Below are positions 26,298 to 35,304 of a DNA stretch of 64,000 bases, one piece after another. Location: assembly GCA_963789515.1 (NCBI GenBank), contig CAWBKW010000002.1:124001-188000 (forward strand), read 5' to 3'. A program made the position numbers and the translations under genes. The notes under the pieces are model-generated. The model saw nothing but the letters and a program-made list of their open reading frames with translations. It was not told the origin of the DNA and searched no databases. This stretch comes from JBAXEO01 sp963789515. GTDB taxonomy: Bacteria; Actinomycetota; Coriobacteriia; Anaerosomatales; JAAXUF01. Every line of letters starts with the position of its first letter. The stretch's first letter is position 1.

Positions 26298-26714
26298 GTG
26301 CGGATTCCGCAGAGGCTCGACTATGCGCTCAGGGCACTCGTCCTCCTGGCGCTGCAGCCCGAGGGAGAGTACGTCGCCGCCGGCGATCTCGCCGAGCGCC
26401 TCGGGATGCCTCGGCGATTCGTCGAGCAGCAGGTGACGTCGCTCGCTCGGGCAGGCATCGTGGCGTGCCGGCGAGGCGCCTCGGGTGGCTGCGCGCTGGC
26501 GCGAACCGCCTCCGAGGTCACCGTGCTCGATGTGGTTGTCGCGGTCCAGGGAGACGTGCTCGACGTACCCAGGGTGACCGGTTCGGCTGCGTCGCAGCTT
26601 TGGGCCGAAGCGGCGGCCGAACTGGGAGGCTTCTTCTCGGCGGTGAGCCTTGCCGAGCTGGCGCGGCGGCAGCGCGACATCGACGGAGCCGCCGCCACGA
26701 TGTACTGGATCTAG
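26298..26714 (+). CDS. Rrf2 family transcriptional regulator (CymR-like)
   Basis: A 138-residue winged-helix regulator beginning MRIPQRLDYALRALVLLA, with recognition segment LAERLGMPRRFVEQQVTSL and the typical RRGASGGCALAR wing. The three-cysteine Fe-S cluster of IscR/NsrR is missing: only two cysteines occur, flanking the wing. That argues for a cluster-free CymR-type regulator. In Firmicutes CymR works with CysK to control cysteine metabolism, and the genes here are adjacent (2 bases apart), so the same logic is plausible. Confidence 0.85.
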   Translation: MRIPQRLDYALRALVLLALQPEGEYVAAGDLAERLGMPRRFVEQQVTSLARAGIVACRRGASGGCALARTASEVTVLDVVVAVQGDVLDVPRVTGSAASQLWAEAAAELGGFFSAVSLAELARRQRDIDGAAATMYWI

Positions 26715-26788
26715 GAGGCGGATGCTCGCGCCCTGGTCCCGCCTGTTACGTCGGTCAAAGCGGAGGCTTTCTCAAAACCGCAGCTAGA

Positions 26789-26807
26789 CAGCGTATTTCG
26801 CACGCTG
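26789..26807. repeat. Inverted repeat upstream of the liv operon
   Basis: CAGCGT - 7 bases - ACGCTG, a perfect 6-bp inverted repeat about 30 bases upstream of the candidate liv promoter. Size and position suit a regulator operator or a weak terminator of the Rrf2 gene. The binding protein is unknown. Confidence 0.3.
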
Positions 26808-26838
26808 ACTGAAGCCCGAATGCATCAGTTAGACAATC

Positions 26839-26867
26839 TGTTACATACCGGAGGCTTCTGATACACT
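26839..26867 (+). promoter_or_regulatory. Candidate sigma-70-type promoter of the liv operon
   Basis: TGTTAC (-35 candidate) and TACACT (-10 candidate) are separated by 17 bases in a locally AT-rich stretch of an otherwise GC-rich region. It lies about 105 bases before livK. Matches to consensus are partial (3-4 of 6 each). Confidence 0.35.
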
Positions 26868-26972
26868 CCCAGAGACTCGCGGTGGGATGGCTGCGGTCTC
26901 TGCGTAGCGCCAGTTGTGGATGCCCGCAGATCCTATTGAGGTCAGTTTCGTTCAGGGAGCAAGGGAGGAACC

Positions 26973-28187
26973 ATGAAGGTGAGCAAGAAGCGTATGCTCG
27001 CTGCCGTCGCGGTGCTCATGGCACTCGCGATGGTCGCAACAGGTTGTAGTGGCGCCGCTACGTCCGATGCGAACAAAGAGGTCAAGACCATCAAGATCGG
27101 CATCGGTGCCCCGCTGACCGCTGGCGCGGTCGCACTCGGCAAGGGTATGGAGCGCGGCGCTAACCTTGCTATCGAGCAGGCCAACGAGTCGGACGCCGTG
27201 AAGGCTGCCGGCATCAAGTTCGTTGCCGTCTCCGGCGACGACCAGGGCGACCCCAAGACCGGCGTCACCGTCGCCAACACGTTCGCGTCCGACCCGGCGC
27301 TTCTGGGCGTCATGGGCCACCTGAACTCAGGCGTCTCGATTCCCGCCTCCAAGGTCTACTCCGACAAGAGCATCGTCATGATCTCGCCGGCGTCGACCAA
27401 CCCCGCGCTGACCGCGCAGGGCCTGACCAACGTCTTCCGCGTCTGCACCACCGACGCGGTCCAGGGTCCGGCCGGTGCGCAGTACGCCTTCAAGACCATG
27501 GGCTTCAAGACCGCTTACGTGGTCGACGACTCCACGCCGTACGGCGAGGGTCTCGCCTCCGAGTTCGCCAAGGAGTTCACCACCCTCGGCGGCACCGTTG
27601 TCGGCACCGCCAAGACGTCTGACAAGGACACGGACTTCAACGCCCTCGTCACCAAGATGAAGGCCACGAATCCGGCCGTCATCTACTACGGCGGTATCTA
27701 CAACTCCGGCGCGCTTCTCGCCAAGCAGTCCAAGGAGGGCGGCATGACGTCGCCGCTCATGGGTGGCGACGGTCTCTACGACCAGCAGTTCATCGAGCTT
27801 GCCGGTGCCGCGAACGCCGAGGGCGACCTCTGCACCTCCGTTGGCCTGCCGATCGACAAGCTTCCTGCCGGTCAGGAGTTCAAGACCGCATACGAGGCCA
27901 AGTTCCCCGGCGAGGAGATCGCTGCCTACGACGCGTACGCCTATGACGCCACCAACGTGATCATCAACGCCATCGTCGGCGCCACCAAGGAGGTCGGGGT
28001 CGCCAAGATCACCGGTCCCGAGGGTCGCACCGCCGTCATCAAGGGCGTCGCAGCCACCAACGACCCCAAGGCCGTCACCGGTGAGATCTCGTTCACCTCG
28101 ACGGGCGACACCAACAACAAGGCGATCACGCTGTACATCGTTTCCGGCGGCAAGTGGACCACCAAGGCCACGGAAGTTCCTCAGTAG
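26973..28187 (+). CDS. livK: Branched-chain amino acid ABC transporter substrate-binding lipoprotein LivK-like
   Basis: A 404-residue type I periplasmic-type binding protein. It has a lipoprotein signal peptide (basic KKR, hydrophobic core, lipobox VATGC), then the Leu/Ile/Val-binding fold: IKIGIGAPLTAGAVALGKGM, GVMGHLNSGVSIPASKVY, ISPASTNPALT, DDSTPYGEGLA, YYGGIYNSGALLAKQ. GGGAGGAACC precedes the ATG. It heads a complete LivKHMGF operon. Codon use is strongly optimised (almost all C/G third positions), consistent with high expression. Confidence 0.95.
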   Translation: MKVSKKRMLAAVAVLMALAMVATGCSGAATSDANKEVKTIKIGIGAPLTAGAVALGKGMERGANLAIEQANESDAVKAAGIKFVAVSGDDQGDPKTGVTVANTFASDPALLGVMGHLNSGVSIPASKVYSDKSIVMISPASTNPALTAQGLTNVFRVCTTDAVQGPAGAQYAFKTMGFKTAYVVDDSTPYGEGLASEFAKEFTTLGGTVVGTAKTSDKDTDFNALVTKMKATNPAVIYYGGIYNSGALLAKQSKEGGMTSPLMGGDGLYDQQFIELAGAANAEGDLCTSVGLPIDKLPAGQEFKTAYEAKFPGEEIAAYDAYAYDATNVIINAIVGATKEVGVAKITGPEGRTAVIKGVAATNDPKAVTGEISFTSTGDTNNKAITLYIVSGGKWTTKATEVPQ

Positions 28188-28226
28188 AGCAACACCAGCA
28201 CCGCCGTCCTTGAATAGGACAACGGT

Positions 28227-28256
28227 CCGGGCGGGCATCGAAGGGTGCCCGCCCGG
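28227..28256 (+). terminator. Intra-operonic hairpin between livK and livH
   Basis: A perfect 11-bp inverted repeat (CCGGGCGGGCA / TGCCCGCCCGG) with an 8-base loop, 40 bases after livK and 61 bases before livH. Such hairpins behind the binding-protein gene typically reduce read-through or stabilise the upstream message so that binding protein exceeds the membrane subunits. Confidence 0.65.
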
Positions 28257-28316
28257 ATTCCACGTTCGGTCGCAAGTGGCCTCGGACGGCATCCCGGATA
28301 GACAGGAAAGCCCGCT

Positions 28317-29288
<972 letters not shown>

Positions 29289-29290
29289 TC

Positions 29291-30496
29291 ATGGGTGGAA
29301 CAAAGATGGACGTCAACACCGCGGTGTCGACCGGCAAGAGGACGCCGCGGACGACCGCGCTCTATGTGCTGCTGGCTTTCACGCTCATCGCGATGCCGAT
29401 CTTCTTCGAGGGCTTCGGCATGTTGTTCATGACGAGGATCCTGGCGCTCGTCGGGCTCTACGTCATGCTTGCTCTCGGCTTGAACATCGTCGTGGGCTAC
29501 GCAGGGCTGCTCGACTTGGGCTATATCGCCTTCTACGCGATCGGCGCGTACTCCGGCGTCATCGTCGGGTCGTCGGTCTTCATGCGCTTTCCGGCGCTTG
29601 GTCCGTACACCTACTTCATGATGATCCCGGTAGCGGCGGCGTTCGCCGCGCTGACCGGTCTCGCGCTCGGCACGCCGGTTCTGAGACTTCGCGGCGACTA
29701 CCTAGCTATCGTCACGCTCGGGTTCGGCGAGATCGTCAGAATCATCATCAACAACAACGCCTTCGGCATCACCAACGGTGCTGCGGGCCTGCCCCGCGCG
29801 GGGGTGTTTCTTCCCAAACCTCTGGGACTGGTGTGGCTCCAGAACAACACCTACTTCACCATCCCCAACCTGGGTGCCAATGGGTTCAACTTCTCATTCT
29901 CATCCAACGTCTACTGGTACTACATCATCGTGCTGCTCTGCATGCTCACGATCTTCGTCGTCCAGCGTCTTGACGACTCGCGGCTCGGTCGCTCTTGGGC
30001 CGCGATGCGCGAGGACGAGGTCGCGGCGTCATCGATGGGTGTCAACATCATGCAGGCCAAGCTGTGGGCGTTCTCCCTGGGCGCGGTCTGGGGCGGCATC
30101 GCCGGTCTGACGTTCGCGAACTTCCAGCAGTTCGTCAGCCCCGAATCCTTCACCTTCATGGAGTCGGTATTCGTCGTGTGCGCCGTGGTCATCGGTGGTA
30201 TGGGCTCCATTCCCGGGGCGATCGTCGGCGCGCTGCTGATCCAAGGCACTCCGGAGATCATCCGCGGGTTTGCGGCTTCCGGCATCATCCCGCTTTCCGG
30301 TGAGCAGGTCTCGGCGATAAGCAACTACCGCAACCTGGTCTTCGGCCTGGTCATGGTCATGATGATGGCGTGGCGACCGCAGGGCATCCTCCCGTCCAAG
30401 CGTCGCGCCGCCGAGCTGAGACCCGACACCGACGAAATGGGAGACGAAGAGAGCGAGACGCTCTACGACGCCCAGCACGACAGCGGCCAGTTCTAG
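29291..30496 (+). CDS. livM: Branched-chain amino acid ABC transporter permease LivM
   Basis: A 401-residue permease of the LivM family, with ~10 hydrophobic helices, the conserved segment GLNIVVGYAGLLDLGYIAFY, and the coupling region RSWAAMREDEVAASSMGVNI. The C-terminal ~40 residues form an acidic soluble tail beyond the last helix. A second ATG at 29306 is also possible as start. It is expressed together with livH. Confidence 0.95.
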   Translation: MGGTKMDVNTAVSTGKRTPRTTALYVLLAFTLIAMPIFFEGFGMLFMTRILALVGLYVMLALGLNIVVGYAGLLDLGYIAFYAIGAYSGVIVGSSVFMRFPALGPYTYFMMIPVAAAFAALTGLALGTPVLRLRGDYLAIVTLGFGEIVRIIINNNAFGITNGAAGLPRAGVFLPKPLGLVWLQNNTYFTIPNLGANGFNFSFSSNVYWYYIIVLLCMLTIFVVQRLDDSRLGRSWAAMREDEVAASSMGVNIMQAKLWAFSLGAVWGGIAGLTFANFQQFVSPESFTFMESVFVVCAVVIGGMGSIPGAIVGALLIQGTPEIIRGFAASGIIPLSGEQVSAISNYRNLVFGLVMVMMMAWRPQGILPSKRRAAELRPDTDEMGDEESETLYDAQHDSGQF

Positions 30497-30532
30497 CCTG
30501 AGAGGACCCTGGGCGCGAGAGAGGTAGCACAG

Positions 30533-31420
30533 ATGGCACATCTGGTTGATGCACAGAACGTCACGATGCAGTTCGGCGGCCTGAAGGCCGTCAACGACGT
30601 GACGATGCATATCGACGAAGCCGAGATCGTCGCGCTCATCGGTCCCAACGGGGCCGGCAAGACGACGTTCTTCAACATGTTGACGGGTATCTACACGCCG
30701 ACACAGGGCACGCTCACCTTCAAGGAGAAGTCCGTGGGGGGCCTGAAGCCCCACGTGATAACGCGTCTCGGAATCACCCGGACGTTCCAGAACATCCGGT
30801 TGTTCCAGAACATGACCGCCCTTGAGAACGTCATGGTCGGGCGCCACACGCGCACCAAGGCGAGCGCTCTCGGTGCCGTGCTTCGCTCGAAGGGCTTCAA
30901 GGCCGAAGAAGCCAAGACGATGGACCACGCCTTCGACTGGCTGAAGTTCGTCGGACTCGGCGAAAAGGCGAACGAGCTCGCCAAGAACCTGCCCTACGGC
31001 GACCAGCGGCGTCTTGAGATCGCGCGGGCACTCGCAGCCGAGCCCACGCTGCTCCTGCTCGACGAGCCTGCGGCCGGCATGAACCCGCAGGAGAGTAAGC
31101 AGCTCAACGACCTGGTGCGCAAGGTGCGCGCTCTGAATGTCACGATCCTTCTGATCGAGCACGACATGAAGGTCGTCATGGACCTCGCCGACCGCATCTA
31201 CGTCCTCGACTTCGGCGAACTGATCGCCGAGGGCCTGCCGGCCGAGATCCAGCGCAATCCCAAGGTGATCGAAGCCTATTTGGGCAAGGACGCCGAAGCC
31301 GCCCTCGCGGCCGAGGAAGCCCTAGCCGCCGAGGAAGCCGCCGCCGAACCGGTGGCAGCGGTCGATCAGGCTGTAGACGCGATGCCGGACGCACCTGAGG
31401 AGGGCCAGAACAATGGCTAA
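30533..31420 (+). CDS. livG: Branched-chain amino acid ABC transporter ATPase LivG
   Basis: A 295-residue ABC ATPase. Walker A GPNGAGKTT, LivG-specific RTFQNIRLF after the Q-loop, signature LPYGDQRRLEIARAL and Walker B LLLLDEPAAGMNP are visible. Residues beyond ~255 form an unusual Ala/Glu-rich tail (about 40 residues, including AALAAEEALAAEEAAAEP) absent from standard LivG proteins of ~255 residues. The tail is probably disordered or a short coiled coil. The gene overlaps livF by 8 bases. Confidence 0.95.
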   Translation: MAHLVDAQNVTMQFGGLKAVNDVTMHIDEAEIVALIGPNGAGKTTFFNMLTGIYTPTQGTLTFKEKSVGGLKPHVITRLGITRTFQNIRLFQNMTALENVMVGRHTRTKASALGAVLRSKGFKAEEAKTMDHAFDWLKFVGLGEKANELAKNLPYGDQRRLEIARALAAEPTLLLLDEPAAGMNPQESKQLNDLVRKVRALNVTILLIEHDMKVVMDLADRIYVLDFGELIAEGLPAEIQRNPKVIEAYLGKDAEAALAAEEALAAEEAAAEPVAAVDQAVDAMPDAPEEGQNNG

Positions 31421-32129
31421 TCCGTTGCTCAAGGTCGACGACATCAACACGTACTACGGCAAGATCCACGCACTGAAGGGCGTGTCGCTCGAGGTCAACG
31501 AGGGCGAGATCGTGACGCTCATCGGAGCCAATGGCGCGGGCAAGTCCACCACGCTCAAGACCATCTCCGGACAGCTGGCGCCCAAGACGGGCACCATCGA
31601 GTATGAGGGCGCCCGCATCAACGGCATCCCGGCCCACGTGGTCACCGCCCGCGGCATCATCCAGGTTCCCGAGGGCCGGCGCATCTTCTCGCGCATGACG
31701 GTCATGGAGAACCTCGAGATGGGCGCCTTCCTGCGCAGTGACAAGGAAGGCATCAAGGCCGACCTCGATCACGTCTTCGAGATGTTCCCGCGACTCAAGG
31801 AGCGCCTCAGCCAGAAGGGCGGGACGCTTTCCGGCGGCGAGCAGCAGATGCTCGCCATGGGCCGGTCCATGATGTCGAATCCCAAGCTGCTCATGCTCGA
31901 TGAGCCTTCGATGGGTCTGGCACCTGTGGTCGTGGAACTCATCTTCGAGAACATCCAGAAGCTGCACGAGGCCGGCATCACCATCCTGCTCGTCGAGCAG
32001 AACGCGCACATGGCATTGTCCGTCGCTGACCGCGGCTACGTGCTCGAGACCGGCGAGGTCAAACTCACCGGCACCGGCCAGGATCTCCTGACCAACGAGG
32101 CCGTCCGCAAGGCGTATCTGGGCGAGTAG
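31413..32129 (+). CDS. livF: Branched-chain amino acid ABC transporter ATPase LivF
   Basis: A 238-residue ABC ATPase: Walker A GANGAGKSTT, LivF-type IIQVPEGRRIFSRMTVMENL, signature LSGGEQQMLAMGRSMM, Walker B LLMLDEPSMGLAP, switch VEQN(A)H. Standard length for the family. The ATG lies inside the end of livG, indicating coupled translation. It is the last gene of the liv operon and is followed by a terminator hairpin. Confidence 0.95.
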   Translation: MANPLLKVDDINTYYGKIHALKGVSLEVNEGEIVTLIGANGAGKSTTLKTISGQLAPKTGTIEYEGARINGIPAHVVTARGIIQVPEGRRIFSRMTVMENLEMGAFLRSDKEGIKADLDHVFEMFPRLKERLSQKGGTLSGGEQQMLAMGRSMMSNPKLLMLDEPSMGLAPVVVELIFENIQKLHEAGITILLVEQNAHMALSVADRGYVLETGEVKLTGTGQDLLTNEAVRKAYLGE

Positions 32130-32173
32130 TCCGTGGGGGCTGCACCGCTGCAGCGTGAGGTTCGAATTGGTCT

Positions 32174-32199
32174 CAGGGCGTCCCAGAAGGGGCGCCCTG
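32174..32199. terminator. Terminator between livF and the convergent amidohydrolase gene
   Basis: CAGGGCG at 32174-32180 pairs with CGCCCTG at 32193-32199, with additional CC/GG pairing toward the loop, followed on the plus strand by TTCGTCT. It lies 45 bases beyond livF and 17 bases from the minus-strand stop, so it could serve both genes. Confidence 0.6.
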
Positions 32200-32215
32200 T
32201 TCGTCTCCTCGGGCG

Positions 32216-33514
32216 CTAGGTCAGGCCGAGCGCATCGAGCGAGGCCTGCCTTGCCCGGGTGGCGCGGGATGCCGCAAGCGCGTCGTGCGCGACCAGTTCG
32301 CCTTCGAGCACGCGCCAGATCCCTCCACTTGCCACCGCGCGTACGCAGTCGACGCCCCCTCGCTCGACGAGAGCGAGCTCGGGCTCACTGGTCGGACCGA
32401 CGGCGAACACGGCGAGGTCGGCCTGGAGCCCGGCGGCCAAGGCACCGAAGCGATCACCCACGCCTATGGCCGCTGCACCTCGCACGGTCGCGATCTCGAC
32501 CAAGGTCCGCGCCGCGATCCCCGGCTCGGCCTCATGCAGGGCCCGCACTTCGCCGAGAAGGTCCAGGTCGGCGTTGCTGGCGGCCGAGTCCGTTCCCACC
32601 CCCACCGCGATTCCGGAGGCAAGCAGCGGCGAGACGAGTGGCGGCGTGTTGTGCAGGTAGAGATTGGAGCGCGGGCACGTCACCGCTCCGCGGACTGTGG
32701 CCGCGAGTCGCTCGATGTCGCCGTCTTCAAGTTGGCACAGGTGCACGGCGGTCGTTCCGTCGAGAACGCCCAGACTGCTCAGGTAGGCCACGGTCCCGAT
32801 GCCGGGGGCCGCGAATCCGGCCGCGGTACGCGATGCAACGGGCGCGAGCGGGCCGGTACCGAGGTGCATCAGCTCGGACTCGGCGGTCGATTCCGCGACG
32901 TGGATGGCGACCGGGGCACGGAACCGCTCCGCCGTGTCGTGCACCGCGCGAAGCAGGCCCGGACCCGAGGTGTACGGCGAGTGGGGTGAGAGCCCGGGCA
33001 CCACGCGAGCTCCGAACGCGTCTTGCGACTCCGGGTAGCGGAGTCTGGTCAGCTCGGCTGGCAGGCCGGGCGCGTCGAGACCGAGCACCTCCCAGTAGTA
33101 GACGCCCCCGAGTCCCGCCCGTGAAGCCGAAGCGACCTCGGCCGCACCGTACGCGATATCGCCCACGACGGTGACGCCCGCGGTGAGGGAGAGTTCGGCA
33201 CCGACGACGCCCGACGCCTCGTGGTCGGCGATCTCCCACGGCTTGAGGGCCGCCACCAATCGGGGCAGCCACTCGGCGAAGGGGAGCGAGGGAACCACGC
33301 CAGCGAGCGCTGTCAGCGTAAGGTGCGTGTGCGCGTTGACCAGGCCCGGCGAGATGACGCAGCCGGCGAAGTGGGAGCGCGTCTCCGCGGGGTAGCTTGC
33401 TTCGAGCTCGCTCCGTGGGCCGACAGCGACGATCACGTCGCCGCGAGTCACCACGGCGCCGTCGCGGATGGGTTCACGGTTGACGGGGACGATCCAGTCG
33501 GCTGAAACGAGCAC
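32216..33514 (-). CDS. Amidohydrolase-superfamily deaminase (candidate aminodeoxyfutalosine deaminase MqnX or MTA/SAH deaminase)
   Basis: A 432-residue metal-dependent deaminase of the cytosine deaminase/TrzF-like branch. Metal ligands: HTHLTLTAL (residues ~62-64), VAIHVAEST (His ~195), HLCQLE (His ~246) and the Asp in GVGTDSAASN. It begins MLVSADWIVPVNREPIRDGA, the small beta-sandwich usual in the superfamily. Relatives deaminate 6-aminodeoxyfutalosine (MqnX), methylthioadenosine or S-adenosylhomocysteine. The neighbouring mqnE/mqnA/mqnC genes make the menaquinone role attractive. It is 3 bases from the MTAP-like gene and co-transcribed with it. Confidence 0.78.
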   Translation of the reverse strand: MLVSADWIVPVNREPIRDGAVVTRGDVIVAVGPRSELEASYPAETRSHFAGCVISPGLVNAHTHLTLTALAGVVPSLPFAEWLPRLVAALKPWEIADHEASGVVGAELSLTAGVTVVGDIAYGAAEVASASRAGLGGVYYWEVLGLDAPGLPAELTRLRYPESQDAFGARVVPGLSPHSPYTSGPGLLRAVHDTAERFRAPVAIHVAESTAESELMHLGTGPLAPVASRTAAGFAAPGIGTVAYLSSLGVLDGTTAVHLCQLEDGDIERLAATVRGAVTCPRSNLYLHNTPPLVSPLLASGIAVGVGTDSAASNADLDLLGEVRALHEAEPGIAARTLVEIATVRGAAAIGVGDRFGALAAGLQADLAVFAVGPTSEPELALVERGGVDCVRAVASGGIWRVLEGELVAHDALAASRATRARQASLDALGLT

Positions 33515-33517
33515 CGG

Positions 33518-34375
33518 CTACTGCTTGCGCTCGTCGGGCAGGCCGAGAAGGCTCGGCTTGCGGAAGTCGGCGCAACGGCAGGCTCCCGGCGAGAGGTCGG
33601 CATCGGCAACCGCATCGAGTACGACGCGCGCGATGGTCTCGGACTCGTCGAAGAAGACGGCCTTGAGCTCGGAGTGCTCCCACTCGCGGACGACGCCCTC
33701 GCCGTAGTTCACCACGATGTAGATGCCGGCGTAGCAGGCGCCGATATCGCGGGCGAGGAAGACCTCGGGCGCCAGCGACTGCCCGATGACGTCGCCGCCG
33801 AGCCGTTTCATGTAGTCGACCTCGGCGACCGACTCGAAACGCGGGCCGTCGGTGACGAGGTAGGTGCCGCGCGAGAACACCCGCGCGAAGGACTCGCTGG
33901 CGCCGGCGTACAGGTGCGACGACAGCGCCGGGCAGATCGGCTCGCGCATGATGAGCAGGTGGTCTCCCCGGACGTAGATGTCCTGCTTGATCGACAGGTC
34001 GATGAAGTCGTTGGGGATGACGATGTCGCGCGGGTCGAGGAGATGATTGAGCGAGCCCACGCCGCCGTCGGCGAGCACCTTGCTCACGCCAGCCTCGTGG
34101 AAGACCCAGAACACCTGGAGCGAGGCGTCTGCGCGCTTCACGCCGCGCCGCCAGCCGTGCATCTTGACCGCGAGCGCCTCGCGCGGCCCGCGGGGCCCCT
34201 CGACGCGGAAGTGGGTGAACGCCGGGGAGGTGCCGAACGGCGTGTCGAAGACGAGGTCCTCGGCGAGTACGGTGACGCGGGGGTCGTTGAGGGCCGCGGG
34301 GAAGTCGAAGCTCAGGGAACCGGATCCACCGCAGACACCGAACCGGGCAGAGGGCACGTTCTGTGAGTTGGGCAT
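33518..34375 (-). CDS. MTAP/PNP-family nucleoside phosphorylase
   Basis: A 285-residue phosphorylase of the trimeric purine nucleoside/MTA phosphorylase family. Motifs include GGSGSLSFDFP at the phosphate-binding N-terminus, VSKVLADGGVGSLNHLLDP, the TYLVTDGPRFESVAEVDY substrate loop and GGDVIGQSLAPEVFLARD. Standard MTAP has G-M-T/S before the last PE; here the residues are IGQSLAPE, implying altered base or 5' group specificity. The ATG at 34375 follows AGGAGG. Substrate could be methylthioinosine/adenosine or futalosine; the downstream deaminase would supply an inosine-type nucleoside. Confidence 0.8.
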   Translation of the reverse strand: MPNSQNVPSARFGVCGGSGSLSFDFPAALNDPRVTVLAEDLVFDTPFGTSPAFTHFRVEGPRGPREALAVKMHGWRRGVKRADASLQVFWVFHEAGVSKVLADGGVGSLNHLLDPRDIVIPNDFIDLSIKQDIYVRGDHLLIMREPICPALSSHLYAGASESFARVFSRGTYLVTDGPRFESVAEVDYMKRLGGDVIGQSLAPEVFLARDIGACYAGIYIVVNYGEGVVREWEHSELKAVFFDESETIARVVLDAVADADLSPGACRCADFRKPSLLGLPDERKQ

Positions 34376-34499
34376 GAGACCTCCTTCGCTGATGAGGTTA
34401 CCCGAACAGGTCGGGCTCTGGCGCAGGAACCTCGCCGAGCGGTAGGCTACCCGAATGCGACCCGGGGCCGGATGGCTCGGGGTGAGGAGAGGAATCCCC

Positions 34500-35304
34500 A
34501 TGAACGACGCCTTGCTCGCCGCGGTCATCCAGCACGCTCCCGCGTGGGCACGCTACGTTCTCACGCTCTCCGAGATCGGCACGCTCCGGCGAGGGCTGGG
34601 TCCTGGCATCGGGTGATGACATCGCGATCATGGACGCCGGTGGGACCTCGGCGATGCCGCTCTGGCCGTACCGCACGCTGGCCGAAGGCGTCAGTGCGGA
34701 TGGCGAGGAGCCCGGGGGTTCAGCCGTCGTTCCCATGCCGCTGGCGCTGAGCGCCCTTGAGCTCGCCGACAAGACACTGCCGGCCCTTGCCGAGAACGAG
34801 TTGAGCGTGGCGGTCTTCCCCGGACCGGGCGAGAACCGGCTTGTCGGCGCCGCGGGCGTCGCGCGCGACCTGCGCACCTTCATCGACGAGCCTCGCGATG
34901 TCGCAGCCGAACTCGAGCTCGAGCCTCACACCATCGCGCTGGAGGGGTGGGCCAATCTCAACGTCCCTGACCTGGGGGAGATCGACGCCGACGCCGACGC
35001 GCGCTTCTGGTTGCTCGCGACCGATGACGGCTTGAGCGTGGTAGGCGTGGTCGCAGACGACATGCCTGCGCTCGCGCTGTTCGCGACCCGCGTGACCGCC
35101 GAGGACTTCGCCCGTGGGGCACAGGTGCCGGCCACGCCGCGCGCGGCGAGCACGAAGTCGCTGATCGGTCACTGGCTGCTGATGGCGTTCACCGCCGGCT
35201 GGGACGCCGCGATCGTGACCGATGACGGCGGCTCGGGCGCCGTCAAGCCGATCCGTCTCGCGCTCGATCTGGCACAGGTCGCGCGACGGACTCCGGCCGG
35301 CTAG
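34500..35304 (+). CDS. DUF2750-like domain protein with C-terminal extension (frameshifted at ~34584)
   Basis: The only plus-strand gene within the menaquinone region. The ATG at 34500 follows GGAG. One extra C near 34584 separates the N-terminal LTLSEIGT from SGEGWVLASGDDIAIMDAGG in the next frame; total length is 3n+1. Residues ~1-75 resemble DUF2750 (EIG..EGWVLAS...AMPLWPYRTLAEG). The remaining ~190 residues form a second alpha/beta region with no family recognised. Soluble, no signal peptide, function unknown. It is convergent with mqnA-mqnC, the stops overlapping by 4 bases. Confidence 0.6.
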
